Below are positions 42,461 through 51,231 of a stretch of DNA of 64,000 nt, in pieces. Below the pieces are notes generated by a model, which worked only from the letters and a program-made list of their open reading frames with translations, ran no database searches and was not told the DNA's origin. The translations under genes were made by a program, and so were the position numbers. The DNA is from Planctomycetota bacterium (GTDB lineage Bacteria > Planctomycetota > Planctomycetia > Planctomycetales > Planctomycetaceae): positions 186,001-250,000 of the forward strand of contig QQVO01000015.1 of NCBI GenBank assembly GCA_003388505.1, given 5' to 3'. The number at the start of each line of letters is the position of its first letter. Position 1 is the first letter of the stretch.

Positions 42461-43156
42461 TCACTCCTCTTCAGGCGGCGGATCGGCGACGTTTCTGATG
42501 TAGACGGCCAACTGCATCTGGAGTTGTTGCAGCTCCCGCCAGACGTCCATGGGAACCAGCATGGCGTCTTCGCCGTCGTCGTTTCGCTGCGTAATCCGCT
42601 CCTGCGCCTGCAACAGAACCTGCATGATGCGGGAATGCGAATAGGCGAGGACGTCCGAGAGTTGAGCGGCCTGGAGCGCGCCAAGTTCCGCCGGCAACGG
42701 GGGCGGCCCATTGGGAAACGGGTCTTCGAGCGGGTCGTCGGCGTCCGCATCGTCATCGCGTCGTGCGGGCAAGGCGCCGAGATTGCTGTCGGCCGCAACA
42801 GTCTGGCCGCCCTCGCTGACCCCGCTGAGGGTAGGCCGATTCTTGACCTGGGCGGAAATCTCATCGGGACTGCCGTAGAGCAGGAGGCAACGTCCGATGA
42901 GCACCTGATCGCCGATCTGCAGGACGCGCATCTTGACGGGGTGGCCGTTGACGCGCGTCCCGTTGGTGCTTTCCAGATCGGTCAGAATGATCTTGCCGCC
43001 GTCTTCCTGGATCTTCGCGTGAAAACGGCTGACGCGCTCGTCGTTGAGCCGAAGATGGTTGTCCTCTTCACGGCCGATCGTCACCGGCGTGGGAAGATCC
43101 CGGTAGACGTCGCCTCGTTCGAGTCCCTCCAGGACTTGGAATGTAACCAGAGACAT
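42461..43156 (-). CDS. FHA-domain protein
   Basis: 231 residues from the ATG at 43156 (MSLVTFQVLEGLERGDVY). Residues ~1-95 are an FHA domain: TIGREEDNHLRLNDERVSRFHAKI with the phosphothreonine-binding Arg/Ser, and LTDLESTNGTRVNG with the conserved NG. An acidic Pro-rich linker leads to a helical tail (LQAAQLSDVLAYSHSRIMQV; MDVWRELQQLQMQLAVYIRN). It recognises phosphothreonine on a partner, consistent with Ser/Thr kinase signalling such as the pair at 7545-9201, though no link is shown. No membrane segment is present. It converges on the PilZ gene. Confidence 0.92.
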   Translation of the reverse strand: MSLVTFQVLEGLERGDVYRDLPTPVTIGREEDNHLRLNDERVSRFHAKIQEDGGKIILTDLESTNGTRVNGHPVKMRVLQIGDQVLIGRCLLLYGSPDEISAQVKNRPTLSGVSEGGQTVAADSNLGALPARRDDDADADDPLEDPFPNGPPPLPAELGALQAAQLSDVLAYSHSRIMQVLLQAQERITQRNDDGEDAMLVPMDVWRELQQLQMQLAVYIRNVADPPPEEE

Positions 43157-43325
43157 CAGCAATCCGGAGAAACGGGGAACGACGCAGTCGACTGGAAGCA
43201 ATGACACGCGGAAACAACGCGCAAGTGCGATTGTTCCGCGTCAAGACTGTGTTTCTTGTACCAAGCGGGTTTCGACACCGTCAAGCAGCGTCCGCACGCC
43301 CGCACTGATTGTCCGGCGAGGGGGT

Positions 43326-44003
43326 TCAATCAAGCAGACTGAGCAGCGCCTGCGGATCGGAGAGATCGGCGAACAGGTAATCCGGTTTCGCTTCCTGCAA
43401 TTCCTCCTCGGAAAACATCCCGGTCGCGACGGCGACCGCCCGTGCGCCGATGGCCCGGGCGCAACGGACGTCGGACGGCGTGTCGCCGATCACCCAGATG
43501 TGATCGACGGAGACGTCGCGATCCAGATGCCGCCGCGCTTCTTCGAGAGCCTCGCGGGCCACGTCGTCCCGGTGCAAATGACGATCGCCGAAACCGCCGA
43601 ATGCGAAGTGATGATCCAGGCCGTAATGCTTGAGCTTCAGTTCAGCGCCGGCGCGAAGATTCCCGGTGAGCAAACCGAGGTCGACATCGGGGCGGGCTGC
43701 GAGGGCATCGAGGATTTCGAAGACGCCGGGCAGCACGCGGCCGTCCAACTCGGCCAGAGTCTGCGGGAGATGTGCCAGGTACGCCTCCAGAAACGGTTCC
43801 CATGCCGCAGGGCCGTTCTCGAGCCTGTGGTGTTCGAACAGGTCCGCGACGATCGCCCGGTCTGTCCGTCCGGCGGCCGGGATATCGTGCGACAGATCGT
43901 CGAGATTGAACGCCGACGCCAGAGCCCGCTCCATCCCCCGCTGCCCTGCCCCACCGGTGTTCAGCAGCGTGCCGTCGATATCGAACAGGCAGACGTACTT
44001 CAT
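43326..44003 (-). CDS. HAD-superfamily hydrolase
   Basis: 225 residues from the ATG at 44003 (MKYVCLFDIDGTLLNTGGAG). Motif I is FDIDGTLL with nucleophile Asp and acid/base Asp. Motif II is the Thr in LLTGNLRAGAELKLKHYGL, motif III the Lys region, and motif IV is VIGDTPSDVRCARAIGA. The cap is of the PGP/beta-phosphoglucomutase type (DIPAAGRTDRAIVADLF). It is probably a cytoplasmic phosphatase of a small phosphorylated metabolite; phosphoglycolate is a possibility. The SGNH gene on the same strand is 134 bp upstream. Confidence 0.9.
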   Translation of the reverse strand: MKYVCLFDIDGTLLNTGGAGQRGMERALASAFNLDDLSHDIPAAGRTDRAIVADLFEHHRLENGPAAWEPFLEAYLAHLPQTLAELDGRVLPGVFEILDALAARPDVDLGLLTGNLRAGAELKLKHYGLDHHFAFGGFGDRHLHRDDVAREALEEARRHLDRDVSVDHIWVIGDTPSDVRCARAIGARAVAVATGMFSEEELQEAKPDYLFADLSDPQALLSLLD

Positions 44004-44137
44004 TGTCGCAATCCCCTGGTGTCTCCACTCGCCGAACTCTTGAATACGGCGCCGCTGCGCGGCACTCGTCAGTCGTCCCACGGTCATAGAGACACGGACC
44101 GCCTGCTGCAAGCCGCCTGCGATCCTCGACCGATTCC

Positions 44138-44905
44138 CTAATAGATCGCAACTGTACTTCCGTCGTCAAACCGGATCGCCGGCTGCGGCGTCTGCTGGGT
44201 CCGTCCGGCGAGTGTTCGCGTTTCGGGCCGTGCGCGGCGGAGACGGAGCCGCTCCGCCGGGACGGACCGGTCCGTGCGCGGCAGCTTCCGGAATTCCGGC
44301 CAGGCCGAAAAATAGTGACGCCACGCCGCAGTACGATATCGCCGCCGGATGTGAATCGGATCGAACCCATACCACTCCGCACGTGGCGAAACGATCTCCG
44401 CGCCCCGGCTCTCTGCCAGTTCCCGCAAACCGGCATCGAGGTCCGGAGCGATGCATCGGACATCGTGCCAGCGCGGGCCGTGGCTCGGGAAGAAGAGACG
44501 CCGCGTCATCTCGAACCGGACTCGCCCCAGCGACCGGATGCTGTCGAGCGGCAGCGTGGTGACCACGATCGACGCGTTCAGGGCGCTCAGTCGCACGAGG
44601 CACTCGTCGACCCACTCCAGAATCCGTTCGACCTCGACGCCGTAAATGACGTCGTTGCCGACATCGGTGAGGAGCGCCAAAGGCCGCGCGTCGCCCGCCG
44701 GCACTTCGCCAAGCGCATCCCACAGGCCGCACCTGCGGATGCCCGGCAGGGCGCGCACGAGGACGCGGCTGGTCATCCCGTACGAGCGGCCGTGCCCATG
44801 AGCCGTCAGCAGTTCAAGCGGCCCGAGTGAGGAGCGGAGCATCTGCACAATCAACGGGAAGTTGATCGTTACGTTGCTTGCGCCAAGGAGAATAACCTGT
44901 TGCAT
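44138..44905 (-). CDS. SGNH-like hydrolase
   Basis: 255 residues from the ATG at 44905. Block I is ILLGASNVTINFP with Ser in the GxSN context. Block III is LLTDVGNDVIYGV, giving the G-N-D pattern. A C-terminal block V is FDPIHIRRRY with Asp/His. The central section has ASIVVTTLPLDSIRSLG. The tail is basic and Pro/Arg-rich. No signal peptide is seen, so it is probably cytoplasmic. The substrate is not evident. Unlike the SGNH-like protein at 36691, the serine nucleophile is present. Confidence 0.75.
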   Translation of the reverse strand: MQQVILLGASNVTINFPLIVQMLRSSLGPLELLTAHGHGRSYGMTSRVLVRALPGIRRCGLWDALGEVPAGDARPLALLTDVGNDVIYGVEVERILEWVDECLVRLSALNASIVVTTLPLDSIRSLGRVRFEMTRRLFFPSHGPRWHDVRCIAPDLDAGLRELAESRGAEIVSPRAEWYGFDPIHIRRRYRTAAWRHYFSAWPEFRKLPRTDRSVPAERLRLRRARPETRTLAGRTQQTPQPAIRFDDGSTVAIY

Positions 44906-45053
44906 CGACCGTCTCGGTGGTGACCTTTCATAGACCCCCTATCGTCGCCGCAGATTCAGACGAAGCGGCGGACTTGACTGTATCGACCTGGATTCCGACT
45001 CTGGAGCCAACGGCCCCGGCTTTCACTTCACGCACACTTTCCCCACGAACTGC

Positions 45054-46277
45054 ATGCCCGTCTATCTCATCGGCACACTGGACACCAAGGGCCGGGAGAT
45101 CGGCTTCGTCCGCGATCTCCTCGGCGAATACGGCGTCGACTCCTGCGTGCTCGATGCGGGATGTCTGGGCGATCCGGCGATTCCGGCCGACGTGTCGCGC
45201 GAGCAGGTCTTTGAAGCGGCCGGTACGACGCTGGAGGAGGTTCTATCGGCGCGCGATCGCGGCCGCGCCGTGACAACGGCCGCCGAAGGGGCTGCGGCAA
45301 TCATCGCCGCGGAATCCGAGCGGGGGAATGTCAACGGCGTGCTCGGTCTCGGCGGGTCAGCCGGGACGACGATCGCCACGGAAGCCATGCGGAGGCTGCC
45401 CCTGGGCGTGCCGAAGCTGATGGTGAGCACACTCGCCTCCGGCCAGACACGCCCCTACGTGGGCGACAAAGACATCCTGATGCTCAACCCGGTCGTCGAC
45501 ATTTCGGGGATGAACCGGATCACCCGCACTGTATTGACGCAGGCGGCCCGGGCCATGGCGGGACTTGTCACACTGCAGCGGTCGGACGAAAAGTCGTCCT
45601 CGCAGCCCGGCGGTGAAAACGACAAGCCGCTGATTGCTGCGACGATGTTCGGCGTCACCACACCGTGCGTTGAGCGGGCCCGGCAGGTGCTCGAAGAGGC
45701 GGGCTACGAAGTGCTGGTTTTTCACGCCACCGGCACCGGCGGACAGGCGATGGAGTCGTTGATCCGTGACGGTCTCATCGCCGGCGTCCTCGATATCACA
45801 ACGACGGAACTGGCGGACGAACTTGTCGGCGGCGTACTTTCCGCCGGCCCCGATCGTTTGACGGCCGCCGGCCTGAAGGGAATCCCGCAGGTCATTTCGG
45901 TCGGCGCGACCGACATGGTCAACTTCGGCCCGCCGGACACCGTCCCCGAGAAGTTCGCCGATCGAACGTTTTACCACCACAATCCGACAGTGACGCTGAT
46001 GCGAACCACCGTCGAGGAGAGCCGGCGCATCGGCGAAGAAATCGGCCGCAAGGCCGCTGCCGCCGCAGGTCCGACGGTTATCATCCTCCCGCTGCGCGGC
46101 GTCTCGGCCATCGATGCGGACGGACAGCCGTTCGATGACCCGGCGGCGCGAGACGCCCTGTTTTCCCCAATCCGCGATACTGCGGCCGGTGTGAAAATCA
46201 TTGAGCGAGATGAGCACATCAACGATGAGGCGTTTGCTGATGCGGCTGCCAGAGCGCTGCTCGAAATGATTCGGTGA
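45054..46277 (+). CDS. Tm-1-like (UPF0261) ATP-binding protein
   Basis: 407 residues. VYLIGTLDTKGREIGFVRDLL is the family opening. GVLGLGGSAGTTIATEAMRRLP has the glycine-rich nucleotide loop, and MVSTLASGQTRPYVGDKDILMLNPVVDI and MFGVTTPCVERARQVLE are equally typical of UPF0261/Tm-1 N-terminal domain proteins. In plants this domain is fused to a TIM barrel of the PEP-hydrolase-like type. Here the partner is the next gene (72-bp gap), in the same order. The function in bacteria is unknown, probably ATP-dependent and cytoplasmic. Confidence 0.93.
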   Translation: MPVYLIGTLDTKGREIGFVRDLLGEYGVDSCVLDAGCLGDPAIPADVSREQVFEAAGTTLEEVLSARDRGRAVTTAAEGAAAIIAAESERGNVNGVLGLGGSAGTTIATEAMRRLPLGVPKLMVSTLASGQTRPYVGDKDILMLNPVVDISGMNRITRTVLTQAARAMAGLVTLQRSDEKSSSQPGGENDKPLIAATMFGVTTPCVERARQVLEEAGYEVLVFHATGTGGQAMESLIRDGLIAGVLDITTTELADELVGGVLSAGPDRLTAAGLKGIPQVISVGATDMVNFGPPDTVPEKFADRTFYHHNPTVTLMRTTVEESRRIGEEIGRKAAAAAGPTVIILPLRGVSAIDADGQPFDDPAARDALFSPIRDTAAGVKIIERDEHINDEAFADAAARALLEMIR

Positions 46278-46349
46278 ACCTCCGTCGTCTGACACTGAGC
46301 AGATTGATTCGGTTGATAACTCGAATGAACTCAGTCCAGCTGGTATCCA

Positions 46350-47177
46350 ATGACACAAACTCGCGACTCAATCCTGCAACGCCTCCGCGACAAGGTCGCA
46401 AGTGGCAGTCCGATCATCGGCGGTGGCGCGGGGACCGGGATCAGCGCCAAGTTCGAGGAGGCGGGCGGGATCGACCTGATTGTGATCTACAACTCGGGGC
46501 GGTTTCGGATGGCCGGGCGCGGGTCGCTGGCCGGGATGATGCCTTACGGGGACGCCAACGGCATCGTGATGGAGATGGCCCGGGAAGTGCTTCCGGTCGT
46601 CCGGGAAACGCCCGTGCTGGCCGGCGTGTGCGGCACCGATCCGTTTCGCCTGATGCCGCAGTTTCTCCGAGACGTGCAGGCGGCCGGATTCGCGGGCGTG
46701 CAGAACTTTCCCACAGTCGGCCTGATCGACGGCACGTTCCGCCAGGGGCTGGAAGAGACCGGGATGGGCTTCGGCCTCGAAGTCTACATGATCCGGCAGG
46801 CGGCCGACCTCGGCCTGCTGACGACACCCTACGCCTTCAATCCCGAGGAAGCGACCGCGATGGCGGAGGCTGGCTGCGACATTCTGATTCCCCACATGGG
46901 GCTGACCAGCAAGGGGTCAATCGGCGCGGCCTCGGCGCTGTCGCTGGAAGAGGCTGCGGCACGATGCCAGGCGATGCACGACGCCGCGAGGAGAGTGAAT
47001 TCCGAGATCCTCGTCCTCTGCCACGGCGGTCCCATCGCTGAACCGGCCGACGCCCAGTACATCCTCGACCACACCGAAGGCATCGTCGGCTTCTACGGCG
47101 CAAGCAGTATGGAACGCCTGCCGGTGGAGACGGCGCTGACGGAGCGGACGCGGGAGTTTGGGGCGCTGAGGATTTGA
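46350..47177 (+). CDS. Phosphoenolpyruvate hydrolase-family TIM-barrel protein
   Basis: 275 residues. [101 protein letters not shown] and [14 protein letters not shown] are typical of the PF09370 TIM-barrel family. The family includes proteins annotated as PEP hydrolases and the C-terminal half of plant Tm-1. It sits after the UPF0261 gene and the two probably work as a complex or fusion equivalent. The chemistry is not read from the sequence. Confidence 0.92.
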   Translation: MTQTRDSILQRLRDKVASGSPIIGGGAGTGISAKFEEAGGIDLIVIYNSGRFRMAGRGSLAGMMPYGDANGIVMEMAREVLPVVRETPVLAGVCGTDPFRLMPQFLRDVQAAGFAGVQNFPTVGLIDGTFRQGLEETGMGFGLEVYMIRQAADLGLLTTPYAFNPEEATAMAEAGCDILIPHMGLTSKGSIGAASALSLEEAAARCQAMHDAARRVNSEILVLCHGGPIAEPADAQYILDHTEGIVGFYGASSMERLPVETALTERTREFGALRI

Positions 47178-47232
47178 CCGGTGGAAGTCGGAGACGGAGC
47201 TTTGGATTGCGGCGACTCGTCGCCGGATTGAG

Positions 47233-47412
47233 ATGAGCACAAGTTCAAAGTTCCGGCGGTGTGGGCGGGAGCGGCGTTCGACCAACGCCGCCGGAATCGG
47301 GTTGATTGTCGTAATTCCGGTGGCGGGTCTGTTTGCTGCGCTCCCCTCCCTGTGCGTGCTGTCGGGCGGACTGATCTTCCGGACAATCCAGAAACAGACG
47401 ATTGAGCATTGA
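47233..47412 (+). CDS. Small single-pass membrane protein
   Basis: 59 residues. It has an Arg-rich N-terminus (MSTSSKFRRCGRERRSTNAA), then a hydrophobic helix (GIGLIVVIPVAGLFAALPS and CVLSGGLIF), then FRTIQKQTIEH. Positive-inside rules place the N-terminus in the cytoplasm. It lies 56 bp after the TIM-barrel gene and 21 bp before the next membrane protein, so it is probably in the same transcript. No homology is recognised. Support comes only from its composition, its position and an in-frame ATG. Confidence 0.5.
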   Translation: MSTSSKFRRCGRERRSTNAAGIGLIVVIPVAGLFAALPSLCVLSGGLIFRTIQKQTIEH

Positions 47413-47433
47413 CTCCAGGTCAGAGGAAGCAAA

Positions 47434-47862
47434 ATGAACCAGGCAGAACCGGCCGAGTCGTATCTGTCGTGGATGATTCAATCGCTCGGCGTGTATGCCA
47501 TCATCCTGCCGTTTCTGGGCCTTGTGCTGTTCGGGGGCGGTTGCCTGGTGGTGGCGATGAGCAAGCGGCCGTCGGTGATCGCGGCCTGTCTGGCGTTCGT
47601 GCCGTTTCCGCTGTTGATCGGGCTGTTCGGCTTTTTTGACGGCGCGATTGCGTCGTTTGAGGTGATTGCGAATTCGCCTGTGGCGCCGGCGCCGAAGGAT
47701 CTGGCCGCGGGAATTTCGACGGCACTGTTCGTTCCGTTCACGGCCCTGCTGGTCACGATGCCCGGGTATCTGGTGCTGGCCTGCGGGTTGTTGTGGCGGA
47801 CGATCGCGAGCGGGAGGGGCGCTCAGTCGGATCGAATTCCGGGGGAAGTCAATCTGCGATAA
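47434..47862 (+). CDS. Small multi-pass membrane protein (MotA/TolQ/ExbB-like pattern)
   Basis: 142 residues. Three hydrophobic segments are visible: about 16-42, 47-70 (IAACLAFVPFPLLIGLFGFF) and 92-123. LFGGGCLVVAMSKRPSVIAA and GISTALFVPFTALLVTMPGYLV echo the proton-channel family MotA/TolQ/ExbB, in which a conserved GL/T-rich helix faces the channel, but it is shorter than typical ExbB. It may be a diverged or reduced relative. It starts 21 bp after the 59-residue gene. No ExbD partner is seen in the window. Confidence 0.65.
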   Translation: MNQAEPAESYLSWMIQSLGVYAIILPFLGLVLFGGGCLVVAMSKRPSVIAACLAFVPFPLLIGLFGFFDGAIASFEVIANSPVAPAPKDLAAGISTALFVPFTALLVTMPGYLVLACGLLWRTIASGRGAQSDRIPGEVNLR

Positions 47863-48111
47863 CCGGTCCTACGAGGGGAAAACGGCTGTTTCCGGCATGC
47901 GCTGCCGGTGTTGTGGTGTGTGGCTCGGAGAGCGGAACTCTCGTATTGACGCATTTTGAGCGGTATGCCACATTCCCGCCTCTCGCGTGCGGCGGAGACT
48001 GCACGCGAGCCCTGTCCCACCGAATTCGGCTCGTTCGGGCCGAGAAATCTGATGCTGCCGCGGCGCAATACGCGTGCGGCCGAGCAGGTCGAGCAAAGGA
48101 GTGCGATCGCT

Positions 48112-48762
48112 GTGAAGAAACTCATCGTTTGTCTGGCTGCCGCGGCCGTCGTGGTCGGTACGCTCATTACTGCTCGCGAAGGTGCGGGTCAGGACAATAA
48201 ACCCCAGTCCCAGTCTGCGAAGACGCCGCACCAGATCGGCCTGATCGACATGGCGCACGTCTTCAAGGAATACGAGAAATTCAAAGCGCTCAGCGACTCG
48301 CTGCGGGCCGAAGTCGAGTCCAGCGACGCCGAAGCCAAGGCCATGGTCGAGGTGATGCAGCAGCTTCAGGCGGAGCTGACCAGCGGCACGCTGACCGAAG
48401 GCAGCCCCGAGTACTCCGCCAAGGAACAGCAACTGCTCCAGAAGCAGGCCGAACTCGAATCGTTCCGCAAGATGAAGCAGCGCGATTTCCTCCGGGCCGA
48501 AGCCGACATCTATAAGACGGTCTACCTGGAAGTCCAGGACGCCGTGACCAAGTACGCCGAGTACTACAACTACACGCTGATTATGCGATTCAATCGCGCC
48601 AAGGTTGAAGACGCCGAAAATCCGCAGGAGATCATCCAGAGCATGAATCGGCCGGTCGTGTTCCATCGCTCGAAGGACGACCTGACCGATCCGATCCTCG
48701 GCTTTTTGAACAGCAACTACCGTAAGACGGCCGGCGCCCCGGCCGGCGGTTCGACCAACTGA
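48112..48762 (+). CDS. OmpH/Skp-family periplasmic chaperone
   Basis: 216 residues from a GTG at 48112 preceded by AAGGAG 10 bases upstream; the open frame further 5' is not signal-like. Signal peptide (VKKLIVCLAAAAVVVGTLIT). The mature part opens IGLIDMAHVFKEYEKFKAL, as in OmpH, then a long coiled coil (SLRAEVESSDAEAKAMVEVM; AKEQQLLQKQAELESFRKMK), then AEYYNYTLIMRFNRAKVED. Skp/OmpH chaperones carry unfolded outer-membrane proteins across the periplasm. The lipid A genes lie next, 400 bp downstream, as in many Gram-negative clusters. A hairpin follows the stop. Confidence 0.88.
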   Translation: MKKLIVCLAAAAVVVGTLITAREGAGQDNKPQSQSAKTPHQIGLIDMAHVFKEYEKFKALSDSLRAEVESSDAEAKAMVEVMQQLQAELTSGTLTEGSPEYSAKEQQLLQKQAELESFRKMKQRDFLRAEADIYKTVYLEVQDAVTKYAEYYNYTLIMRFNRAKVEDAENPQEIIQSMNRPVVFHRSKDDLTDPILGFLNSNYRKTAGAPAGGSTN

Positions 48763-49162
48763 GGCGGCCGAATCGGGAACGGTTTCGATTCAGGGTCAGG
48801 CTGAGCACGAGTGGGCCATCGCGTCCACTCGTGCCTTTGCGTGCCCGGAACGAGAAGTTGTCAGTTGTCGGTGATCAGTAATCAGTTTCGGTTGTCAGTG
48901 TTCCGTGCTACTAACGGTAAGAATTATCGCGTGGAACGGAAATTTCGCGTGCAGCATACTCCATGTCGTAGACACCCGACTCGGCGGAGCGAGTCGGCTA
49001 CACTGGTTGCAGCCGGAAGCCTCGCTGGGAATTCTGAGGACCACGGGGCGAGACGGTGCGGGCATGCTCCCGACAACTGAGAACTGACGACTGACAACTC
49101 AAGCGATCTGTTCAGACTGACCGGACGATATTTGCCCACAGCAGCGGAGGGGGGGACCAGGG
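48763..49162. repeat. Gap with hairpins and 'gttgtcagttgtc' repeats
   Basis: 400 bp with no gene. It holds a GCACGAGTGG/CCACTCGTGC hairpin at 48805-48834. A 'agttgtcagttgtcggtgat' run lies at 48853-48872, continuing cagtaatcag to ~48900. A CCGACTC/GAGTCGG hairpin (48976-48997) follows, then 'aactgacgactgacaactca' at 49082-49101. The first hairpin may be the terminator of the chaperone gene. Confidence 0.55.
48805..48834 (+). terminator. Hairpin after the OmpH-like gene
   Basis: Perfect 10-bp stem GCACGAGTGG/CCACTCGTGC with loop gccatcgcgt, followed by ctttgcg. The T run is weak, so this is a possible terminator only. Confidence 0.45.
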
Positions 49163-50035
49163 ATGGGCCACCGAAAGCAGCGCACAATCTCGCGGCGGGT
49201 CGTGATTGAGGGACGCGGTCTGTTTCGGGGCGCGGCGGTGACGATGGAGTTGCTGCCCGCTCCGGAGTTTCACGGCATCGCCTTCCAGCGGATCGACCTG
49301 GCCGACCGCACCCGGATTCCGGCTCACGTGCGGTTTTTGACAAAGCAGTTCCGCTGCACGGCGCTCACGCGGCTGGGCGCCTCGGTGGAGGTTGTGGAGC
49401 ACATTCTCGCCGCGCTGGCGGGACTCCAGGTCGACAACTGCCTGGTGCGTCTCGATGCTCCCGAATGCCCGAACGGCGACGGATCGGCCCGCGTCTTCGC
49501 CGAGGCGCTGCTCGACGCCGGAATCGTCGAGCAGACCGCGCTCATGCCGCGGATCGCCGTACAGGAGCGGATTGTCGTCTCCCACGACGACGGCTGCCCT
49601 GCGATCAGTGTGGGACCGGCCGGTTCGGGTCGACTGACGGTCACCTACGATCTGGATTATCCCGGCGGGGTGATTTCCCGGCAGATTCGCACCTTCGAGT
49701 TGACTCCCGAGAGCTTTGTACGGGACATCGCGTTCGCACGGACGTTTGTCATGGAATCCGAGGTCCGTGCGCTGCGGGCCCAGGGAATCGGACTAAAGAC
49801 CACCGCACAGGATCTGCTCGTCTTCGATTCCAGCGGCGCACCGATTGAGAACAGATTGAGGGCCGACGACGAGTGCGTCCGCCACAAGATCCTCGACTGC
49901 ATCGGCGATCTCGCTCTCGCCGGGGCGGAAATCACGGGAATCGTGCACGGCCGCCAATCCGGACATCACCATAACCACGAGGTCGCCCGCGAAATCGCCA
50001 GCAAATCGACCGTGACCCGCGGCCGCGCCGCATAG
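49163..50035 (+). CDS. lpxC: UDP-3-O-acyl-N-acetylglucosamine deacetylase
   Basis: 290 residues from the ATG at 49163, with GGAGGGGGG upstream. Zinc ligands: H80 in VEVVEHILAALAGLQVDN, H241 and D245 in RHKILDCIGDLALAG. The general-acid motif is GHHHNHEVA (268-275). LpxC removes the acetyl group from UDP-3-O-acyl-GlcNAc, the committed step of lipid A synthesis, on the cytoplasmic side. It is about 15 residues shorter than E. coli LpxC. lpxA follows, separated by a copy of the dispersed 120-bp element that starts at the lpxC stop. Confidence 0.95.
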   Translation: MGHRKQRTISRRVVIEGRGLFRGAAVTMELLPAPEFHGIAFQRIDLADRTRIPAHVRFLTKQFRCTALTRLGASVEVVEHILAALAGLQVDNCLVRLDAPECPNGDGSARVFAEALLDAGIVEQTALMPRIAVQERIVVSHDDGCPAISVGPAGSGRLTVTYDLDYPGGVISRQIRTFELTPESFVRDIAFARTFVMESEVRALRAQGIGLKTTAQDLLVFDSSGAPIENRLRADDECVRHKILDCIGDLALAGAEITGIVHGRQSGHHHNHEVAREIASKSTVTRGRAA

Positions 50036-50156
50036 TGCCCTGTCGGGGCTGTTTTTCGGGGGTTGGCTGGACCACTGATTCGCACGCAACCTCGCGAGAT
50101 TCGTGCTTTCGAGGGAACCGTTTGACCCCAGAGAACATGAATTGACAAACCACCAG
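50033..50156 (+). repeat. ~120-bp dispersed element, copy 2
   Basis: Begins TAGTGCCCTGTCGGGG, with TAG as the lpxC stop. Ends with TGAATTGACAAACCACCAG. Middle inverted repeat GCACG/CGTGC around CTCGCGAG. It is the same element as at 36012-36132, of nearly the same length but more diverged in the centre. Confidence 0.8.
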
Positions 50157-50224
50157 TCCGGCTGCGGCCCTGCCCCGAGAATCCGACGACGCAACCGCTT
50201 GCCGCGACGCATCAGGATGTTGCC

Positions 50225-51064
50225 ATGAACACAAAAATCTCACCTCTCGCCTGCGTCGATCCCCGTGCTGAAATCGGCGAACGGGTCGAAATCGGCCCGT
50301 TCTGTCTCGTCGGCCCCGAAGTGGTGCTGGGAGACGACTGTATTCTCGACAGCCACGTCACGTTGACCGCCAGAACGCAAATCGGAAACGGAAACCGATT
50401 CTGGCCGAACTGCGTCATCGGGGCGGAGCCTCAGGACAAATCGTACGCAGGCTCCAACACGCGCATCGAGATCGGCAACGGCAACCAGTTCCGCGAAGGC
50501 GTGACCGTCAACCGTGGCGCGGACAAGGAAGACGGCTGCACGCGCATCGGCGATCGCAACCTGCTGATGTCCAACGCCCACGTCGCGCACAACTGTCACG
50601 TCTACGACGACACAATCCTCGTCAATGGAGTTCTGCTGGGCGGGCACGTTCACGTCCAGGACCGGGCGATCATCTCCGGGAATTCCGTCGTCCACCACTT
50701 CTCGACGATCGGGACGCTGGCGTTCGTCAGCGGGGGGTGCCGCGTCCCGAATGACGTGCCGCCCTACATGCTGTGGGCCGGCAGCGATGATCCCAGCGTT
50801 CGCACGATCAACCTTGTCGGATTGCAGCGCTCGGGGATGTCCCGGGAGGCGATCGGCCGCGTGAAACTCATCTATCGCATGCTGTACCGCGAGCACAAAT
50901 CGCTCGAAACCGTTGTGGAGCAGATTCAGGGTGAATTCGGAGCGGACTATCCGCCGGAGGTGAGGACGCTGGTTGAATTCCTCGAGGCGCAAAAACGTGG
51001 TCGCATGGGCCGGGCGCGAGAGCCGAGACGAGACGTTGCGAAGCCCCAGGCCAAAGCGGCGTGA
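50225..51064 (+). CDS. lpxA: Acyl-ACP--UDP-N-acetylglucosamine O-acyltransferase
   Basis: 279 residues. A left-handed beta-helix of hexapeptide repeats (VEIGPFCLVGPEVVLGDD; THE catalytic His is H122 in SNAHVAHNCHV). The expected residues follow: GGHVHVQDRAIISGNSVVHHF, VPPYMLWAGSD and LVGLQRSGMS. The C-terminal helical domain ends in a basic tail. LpxA transfers a 3-hydroxyacyl group to UDP-GlcNAc, the first step of lipid A synthesis. The last codons are part of a 30-bp direct repeat that recurs at 51199. The next gene, a Gfo/Idh enzyme, may act on UDP-GlcNAc. Confidence 0.95.
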   Translation: MNTKISPLACVDPRAEIGERVEIGPFCLVGPEVVLGDDCILDSHVTLTARTQIGNGNRFWPNCVIGAEPQDKSYAGSNTRIEIGNGNQFREGVTVNRGADKEDGCTRIGDRNLLMSNAHVAHNCHVYDDTILVNGVLLGGHVHVQDRAIISGNSVVHHFSTIGTLAFVSGGCRVPNDVPPYMLWAGSDDPSVRTINLVGLQRSGMSREAIGRVKLIYRMLYREHKSLETVVEQIQGEFGADYPPEVRTLVEFLEAQKRGRMGRAREPRRDVAKPQAKAA

Positions 51065-51228
51065 CCCAGGACCGTAGCTGAAATCACAATTCCTCGTTCC
51101 CGAACTTCTGTTCGGGAACGCACCGTGGTGATACCGACTCTGTGCCCAAACAGATGTTTGGGCATAAGGTTTGACAGAAGCTTGGGCACCAGGTCTGAGC
51201 GGCGTGACTCAAGACCGGAGCTGAACTC
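51056..51228. repeat. Direct 30-bp repeat flanking two hairpins
   Basis: Copies 51056-51085 (GCGGCGTGACCCAGGACCGT...) and 51199-51228 (GCGGCGTGACTCAAGACCGG...) match at 26 of 30 bases. Between them lie two perfect hairpins: CGTTCCCGAAC/GTTCGGGAACG (51095-51120) and TGCCCAAAC/GTTTGGGCA (51143-51164). The first copy includes the lpxA stop. Confidence 0.75.
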
Positions 51229-51231
51229 GAA

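Noticed and set aside
51095-51164. Reading the two hairpins as a terminator pair for lpxA
   Set aside because: Both stems are perfect but neither is followed by a T run, so they are listed as part of a repeat rather than as terminators.
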